This document shows, one piece after another, positions 58,123 to 64,000 of a stretch of 64,000 nt of DNA (position 1 is the first letter of the stretch; each line of letters starts with the position of its first letter). Below the pieces are notes generated by a model. That model was not told the origin of the DNA and searched no databases. It saw only the letters and a list, made by a program, of their open reading frames with translations. Position numbers and translations under genes: made by a program. The stretch covers positions 117,529,519 to 117,593,518 of the forward strand of contig CM077151.1 of the NCBI GenBank assembly GCA_039583875.1, given 5' to 3'. Origin of the DNA: Platanthera guangdongensis. Its lineage: Eukaryota; Streptophyta; Magnoliopsida; Asparagales; Orchidaceae.

Positions 58123-60976
58123 ATGACCCGTGGACAACCTTCCGAGTCTGAATATTTTGACTTCGACCCTGAGATCGAACGCTCCCTTGCGCGTATTCGA
58201 TCTCAACGCCGAATTCCTTCTTTAGACCCCGAAGAATCTATCGGCGAACCCTCTTTCGAAGTTATGGCCGCCCCTAACCCTGCCGCGGCGGCCGAGCGTA
58301 CTATATCTTATTACGCCCAGCCTAACCTGGATGACACTGGGTCTAGTATTGTTCGCCCTACGGCGGCGAATAATAATTTTGAAATAAAATCGAGTGTCAT
58401 TCAAATGGTCCAAAATGTCTTACAGTTCGATGGACTGTCGGATGAGGACCCGAATGTCCACTTGTCCAACTTTTTGGAAATATGCGACACCTTCAAGATT
58501 AATGGCGTCACTGATGACGCCATTCGCTTGCGCCTATTTCCTTTTTCCCTTAAGTCCAAATCCAAGGCGTGGTTGAATGCCCTCCCGCGAGGATGTATCA
58601 CCACATGGGCTGAGTTGACGGAGCGGTCCCTAACGAAGTACTTTCCGCCCGCAAAAACTGCAAAGTTGCGGCCGGACATTTCTTCGTTTGTGCAAAACGA
58701 TCCTGAGTCTCTATATAAGACTTGAGAATGGTTTAATGAATTCCTCCACCGGTGTCCGCACCACGCGCTGCCAACATGGTTGCAAGTACAAATTTTTTAT
58801 AATGGGCTTAATGTTTCAGACACGTCAAATGATTGACGCGGCTGCCAGGGGCACACTAAACAACAAAACCCCCGAGGCCGCCCAGGCTTTACTCGAAGAG
58901 ATGGCTATGAACTCCTATTAATGGAACGTCCCGCGGGGACGCCCAAAGCCGACAGCTGGTCTTTTTGAAGTGGATGCCACTGCTCTCTTAACCCTTCAAG
59001 TTGAAAGGTTAACAAAGCAGGTGGCGGAGATGTCTGCTGCCTCCTCCACTCCGCCTTGTTTTATTCCCCCCACCGTCTGCGCGGCCGATGACTTTGTGGA
59101 CTTCGTAGGAAATTCGGGTCGTCCTTCCTTCAACCCAAACAACAACCCTTATAGTAATAACTATAATCCAGGTTGGAGGAATCACCCAAATTTCTCTTGG
59201 AGCAACCCGAACAATGCGCAGCGTCCCCTCTTTCTTATGCGCCCGGATTTCTGCCGCCACCTCCTCTTCCAAAACCCTCCCCGATGGAAGAACATTTTTC
59301 TAAATATATTGCATCCAACGAGTCAAATATCCGGAACATCACCGGATCGCTAAAAACTCTCGAACAACAGTTTGGACAAGTGGCAAGGATGATGTCCGAG
59401 CGCACGCTCGAGGCACTGCCGGGAAACACAGAGCCCAATCCGCGGGAGAACGCCAACGCTATAACCCTCCATAGCAGAAAGGAGGTGGTCGATCCAAAAT
59501 GGACCGACCCTCAGGTACATATTTCACCTCTGACCCCTCTTCCCCCTTCTTCGATTACGCCGCCTTTACCGATTTTAAATGAAAAAATTATTTTAAATAA
59601 GGCCTTACCTTATCCACATAGATTAGATAACGAGCGTAAGGACACACAATATGAAAAATTTATTTTATTATTAAAACAAATTCATATTAATGTTCCTTTT
59701 TGCGAGGCTATCTCGCAAAATGCCCAAATATGCAAAATTTTTAAAAGACTTACTGTCTAATAAACGTAAATTAGAGGATATTTCGCATGTATCTCTCAAC
59801 GCTGTCTACTCGGCGGCCCTAACTAATAAATTGCCCACAAAACAAAACGACCCGGGACGGTTTTCCATCCCGTGCCTTTTTGGCGATATATTAGTAAAAT
59901 ATGCCTTAGCTGATTTAGGGGCTAGCATTAATCTGATGTCGTTCTCGCTCTTTCAACGTTTAGGTTTGGGTACACCTAGTCCTGCGAATATGCATATCCA
60001 ATTAGCGGATCACTCGGTTAAGTTCCCTATCGGGGTAGTGGAGGACGTCCTTGTCCGAGTAGACAAGTTTACCTTCCCGGTAGACTTCGTCATCTTAGAC
60101 ATCAAGGAGGATGCCGAGGTACCAATAATACTCGGTCGCCCTTTTCTCGCCACCTCCCGCGCACTAATAGATGTTAGTAATGGTAGTCTTCTCCTCCGAG
60201 TAGAAGATGATCAAGTTACTTTCTCTATTAATCCCTCGATGGACAATTTGTCATCGAGCGACGATTTCTGCTATTCTTTAGATACCTATTTTGGAGATCG
60301 TTCTTCTCCCGTTTTCGAGTCCGTATTTTCAAACGACGATATTTATGCGCTTAAAAATTTTTAATGCGATGATGATACCTCTTTAGACTTGCCTTTCGAA
60401 CCAATTGGTAAGAAAGACATAGGAATTAAAACCTCCCTAGAAGAACCGCCCATCTTAGACCTCAAACCCTTAACCGACTCACTCAAATACGCTTTTTTGG
60501 GAAAAGTCGATACGCTTCCCGTTATTATTTCTTCGGACTTGAGTGATTCAGAGACTTCCAAGTTATTGGAAGTTTTATTTAAACATTGCCACGCAATTGC
60601 GTGGCAAATCTCTGACTTAAAGTGGATTAGCCCCTCCTTTTGCACCCATAAGATATTTCTTAACGATAATTGCCACAAAACGATTCAGCCGCAACGTCGT
60701 CTTAACCCAAACATGAAAGACTTCATTAAAGCCGAGATTATTAAGTTATTAGATGCGGGGATTATCTACCCTATTTCGGACAGTGCATGGGTTAGTCCCA
60801 TGCATGTCGTGCACAAGAAGGGTGGTCTAACCGTAGTGGCGAATGAGCATAACGAGCTCGTCCCAACTCGTACTGTTACGGGTTGGCGAGCGTGCATCGA
60901 TTATAGAAAACTTAATGATGTCACCCGCAAGGACCATTTCCCTTTGCCTTTTCTGGAACAGATTTTAGAGCGTTTA
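58123..60976 (+). pseudogene. gag-pol: A2 gag-protease-RT (decayed, cut by T4)
   Basis: Starts at ATG 58123 ([14 protein letters not shown]), parallel to A1 gag. Gag is open to TGA at about 58723, then shifts near 58815. Open pieces are 58970-59353 (with the [12 protein letters not shown] block), 59173-59760 and 59690-60364 (protease, [13 protein letters not shown]). Frameshifts lie near 59240 and 59715 and a TAA near 60362. The last piece, from 60389, enters RT ([29 protein letters not shown]) and ends at 60976, where the T4 LTR begins. It is more decayed than A1. Confidence 0.9.
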
Positions 60977-61096
60977 TGTAACGACCCGAATCGCTTTAGG
61001 CCCCTAGTGTGTGAGTTTTTGAGTCAGGAGGGTTGACTCAAGTCCTGAGAAGTGCAGGGAGTTGGGCTGCACTTGTGGAGAAGGGGAGAAATCAGG

Positions 61097-61533
61097 TGAC
61101 ACGGGTAGTGACACGGCCGTGTCCCTACCCGTGTGTGTCGAGATGATCTCGACGAGCCGTGTTGAATCGTCGAGAGTCGTCGAGATGATGACACGGGTAG
61201 TGACACGGCCGTGTCCCTACCCGTGTGCGTCGAGATGATCTCGACGAGCCGTGTTGAATCGTCGAGAGTTGTCGAGATGGTGACACGGGTAGTGACACGG
61301 CCGTGTCCCTACCCGTGTGCGTCGAGTTGAGCTCGACGAGAAGTGTTGAGATGTAACTGAAGGTGCACACGGCCAATGACACGGCCAGGCACACGGCCGT
61401 GTCATGTGAACACGGGTTGGGACACGGGCGTGTCCCGACCCATGTCAAACACTGAACCGACATGGAAACCGCCACGACCGTTTCGCAGAAGCAGGACACG
61501 GGTACGGACACGGCCGTGTCCCTACCCGTGTCA
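61097..61533. repeat. 92-bp tandem palindrome repeat in T4 LTR U3
   Basis: GACACGGGTAG anchors at 61098, 61190 and 61282 give an exact 92-bp period. Each unit holds an ACACGGGTAG...CTACCCGTGT near-palindrome and a TCGAGATGATCTCGA dyad. A degraded tail reaches 61533, just before the TATA box. Confidence 0.92.
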
Positions 61534-61541
61534 CATTTTGC

Positions 61542-61549
61542 TTATAAGG
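61542..61549 (+). promoter_or_regulatory. Probable TATA box of T4 LTR
   Basis: GCTTATAAGGGG lies about 10 bases after the palindrome array and about 130 bases before the exon 1 ATG. Confidence 0.6.
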
Positions 61550-61677
61550 GGCAGAGAAACCCTAGCCGTTTTTCACTCTCATTTTCTTTCCCTATTTCCT
61601 GTGAGAGCTCCTGGTGGGAGGGAAACTGCAGGAGCAAGTTTTACCGAAGGAGATCCGCCATCGCCGCGAGAGAGAAG

Positions 61678-61737
61678 ATGCCGCCAAGGAGAACTACGCG
61701 ATCCATGGCCGGAAATGGTGGTACCGCTGGAGTCAAC
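61678..61737 (+). CDS. gag: Predicted gag exon 1 inside T4 LTR
   Basis: 60 nt from ATG (MPPRRTTRSMAGNGG...) to AAC|GTGAGT, open, phase 0. Length, donor position and the RSMA motif agree with T2 and T3. The gag body of T4 is outside the window. Confidence 0.5.
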
Positions 61738-63441
61738 GTGAGTTTCCTACCCTCTCCCTTGGTGCTAGATCTTAGGTATTTAGGAGAGACATCGGTTCAA
61801 GAGAACTTGATGGAGAGGAGAAGATTCTAGGTTTGGCCATGCTAGGATTTGAATCCTAGATTTTAGATCTCTTCAACCCTTCCCCTTTTCTTCAATACGA
61901 TGATGGGTGAATGGTTTCGTGAAGAGTTTATGGCCTTGAGGTTGAATAAGGGAGGAGAATATTTCTGGAAAATTTAGGAACGATCGCCTTGACGAGGAAG
62001 ACGAACCGATGCCGTTCATTTTCCTTTAAGATGCGCGCAGAATCTGTATTCTGCGCGCAGCGATCTTCTAGGCCCTTTTTATGTAGGATATGTGCAGATC
62101 TGGGCTTTTGGCCAAACACGAAAGTTGTAGCCCTTGGAAATACCTTTCCAACGAGTGGTTGCACGACTTCAGGTGATGTCTGTGGCCCCGGGAAAACCTA
62201 ATCGAGTTTGCTGTCCGGCAATTTCCTGTACACAGAAATCGTGTTCTGTGCGCAGCGAACTTCGAAGCCGATTTCGAGTAAGTTATTGTTAGATCTGGGT
62301 TGTGACCTGAATATGAAAGTTGTAGATCATGAAAAGATCTTTCCAACGATGGGTTACACAACTTCACCGGATTCCTGTAGCCTCGGGAATCTCCGGTCGA
62401 AATTGCTGTCCAGATTAGTGATACACTTAGAATTCTGGTTTAATATAAAGTGCAATTAGAGTCGGTGGAATTCTGTCAAGATTAGATAATTGATGCTAAT
62501 CACCGAAGAACTTTGAATGATGGTGTTTATTATTTAGGATGCATACAATTGATTTATTATTGCAAGTTGTCTTGAGATTTGGATGGTTTCCTTTATGTTT
62601 AATCGAATCGAATTGATAAGATGTTGATAGATTATAACATATGCGCATCATATAAGTCTTATGTAGAGTTCATATGGAATGACATTTAGAAGATTAAACT
62701 ATGGCCATGATATGTTGATTTGGTGAAATGAAATTTATTAGTCCAATACTTAGAGCGTCGTCTCCCTACGGGTAGTATTGTGGAAGAATGAAAGTGCGGT
62801 GTTGACCGTCACTCGTTTTGTTGTGTTGAGATAGGTGTGGATGGATGGTTGGGCTGTGTCCTCGTGTTTACTTCCGAGGCCCCTTCCATGATATGTTGAT
62901 GTGGTGTTTGCATGTGGTGTGAGTCGACACGCGGTGTCGTAATCCCGGGTTAAGGATAGTGTGGCAGGTCTACGGGCTCGCCAGTCGTCACACCGACGGG
63001 AGTTGGCAGTTAGACTTGGTCGGTTTGGGCTGTGTCCTCGGTGTTCACGTCCCGAGGCCCCTCCGACCATGTGGACGGTTGGGCTGTGTCCTCGTGCTTT
63101 CTTCCGAGGCCCCTTCCGGGTCACGCAAGGCCAGTTCGGGCTGTGTTCTTGGTGCACCTCTACCCAAGACCCCGCTGGGCCATAGTACGCATGGGCTCCG
63201 CTGTTGTGTTCTTAGCGTTGAGGCGTACGGAGGCCTAGGTGAAGTAGTGTGATACCCGCCTAGTAGTAGAAGTGCCCGTTCTACTGTCACCGCCTGGCCA
63301 CGGCGGCTGATGCCTGAGAGGTTAGCTACCTGCTCGAAAAGTGGGAACTACAGTCTGTGTCGACATAGCAATTTCATGGGTGTGCATGGGTGAGTCATTG
63401 CATAGCATTCATAGCATTTCATATCATTGCACAACAAGATC

Positions 63442-63481
63442 CTCATCGTATAAGTTTGTATGGGCACTCTTATACGATGAG
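63442..63481 (+). ncRNA. Conserved hairpin 1 (T4)
   Basis: Perfect 13-bp stem CTCATCGTATAAG with CTTATACGATGAG around the loop TTTGTATGGGCACT. Confidence 0.7.
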
Positions 63482-63501
63482 TTACTTTATGTAACCCGAT
63501 C

Positions 63502-63541
63502 CTTAACTTATAAGTTTGTATGGGCATTCTTATAAGTTAAG
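63502..63541 (+). ncRNA. Conserved hairpin 2 (T4)
   Basis: Perfect 13-bp stem CTTAACTTATAAG with CTTATAAGTTAAG around the loop TTTGTATGGGCATT, 20 bases after hairpin 1. Confidence 0.7.
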
Positions 63542-63815
63542 TTACTTTCCTGCTGTAGCTTTATTACACTTGTTATTATACCTTGATGGCTCTTGTAGAA
63601 TGGTTAGTTTACATATTGGTAGCTTTTATAGAACTGCTAGTTATACATTGATACTCTTACACTACTGCCACCTGCTTGTTTTTCCTTTACTTGCATACTT
63701 GATAGATACTATACTCTTGTTCCTTTTCTCCGCCCGGTGCCGAGGAGTCGCCGGGGGAGCGGATGTGAAACCACTTAGTCGTTTCGACTAACGGTTGCTA
63801 CGTCTTCCTTTTTAG

Positions 63816-63920
63816 GAGGTCACGCCGCAGGTAGAGCAGCCGCAGACTACGCAGCAGGGCAGCCAGGCCAGGGAGACAGGGCCTGATGTGACGGTGCCGT
63901 CGATACCGTCTGTTACTGAT
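63816..63920 (+). CDS. gag: Predicted gag exon 2 inside T4 LTR
   Basis: 105 nt, open and phase 0, flanked by CTTCCTTTTTAG and GTTAGTG. Same length as T2 exon 2 with no indel. The donor is GTTAGT rather than GTGAGT. Confidence 0.5.
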
Positions 63921-64000
63921 GTTAGTGTTTTGCTTACTCTGATGTAGCCCGTTTGGGCAATGATTAGCTGTACTCTGATATTTTGTAGAAGCATGTTTAG

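Larger units (their letters stand above)
60977..64000 (+). repeat. T4: Tekay-type LTR, continues past window end
   Basis: Starts TGTAACGACCCG within the A2 RT; the 5' flank is GTTTA. Parallel to the T2 LTR throughout but clearly diverged. It holds an array (61097-61533), TATA box (61542), exon 1 (61678-61737), hairpins (63442-63541) and exon 2 (63816-63920). Between 61800 and 63400 I see only LTR sequence shared with T2. It would end shortly beyond 64000 by comparison with T2. Confidence 0.88.

Overview
The window is a stack of plant LTR retrotransposons nested in and joined to one another; I see no host gene, tRNA, rRNA or CRISPR array. Sirevirus-type Ty1/Copia, Tekay-type Ty3/Gypsy chromoviruses and Athila-type Ty3/Gypsy elements point to a large, repeat-rich angiosperm genome, probably a eudicot. 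I cannot name the species. Labels used below: C1-C3 are Copia, T1-T4 are Tekay, A1-A2 are Athila.

Layout. 1-11949: C1, a Sirevirus on the - strand, its 3' LTR cut by the window edge, inserted in T1. 11950-18266: end of T1 (+), with integrase/chromodomain remnants and a 5 kb 3' LTR. 18267-21020: a piece of an older Copia, C3 (-), broken by T1 on one side and T2 on the other. 21021-52419: T2 (+) with its 5' LTR, gag, protease, RT and RNase H, split by two younger elements that have both LTRs: C2 (26570-38711, +, exact 5-bp TSD) and A1 (38903-51897, -, near-exact TSD). 52420-56940: T3 (-), truncated at both ends. 56941-60976: A2 (+), truncated LTR then decayed gag-pol. 60977-64000: start of the T4 LTR (+), inserted in the A2 RT.

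Relative ages. C1, C2, A1 and T4 are insertions into other elements. C3 is the oldest host layer. C2 is the best preserved: its 1049-codon pol is open, and gag and ORF3 each carry one in-frame stop.

The most unusual pattern is shared non-coding architecture. All three lineages carry dense arrays of short palindromes built on GTCGAC / TCGACGA / GGGCGTG cores, and in C1, T3, T4 and A1 the array lies upstream of a TATA box. The Tekay LTRs also appear to contain two short in-phase protein exons (60 nt and 105 nt) with splice signals, so gag would be a spliced product whose second intron spans the LTR end and the primer-binding site. Hairpins with a nearly invariant loop and covarying stems lie in the first intron, so only unspliced genomic RNA would keep them. 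This gives a coherent but untested model: the array drives transcription, splicing makes Gag-Pol mRNA, and intron hairpins mark the genomic RNA.
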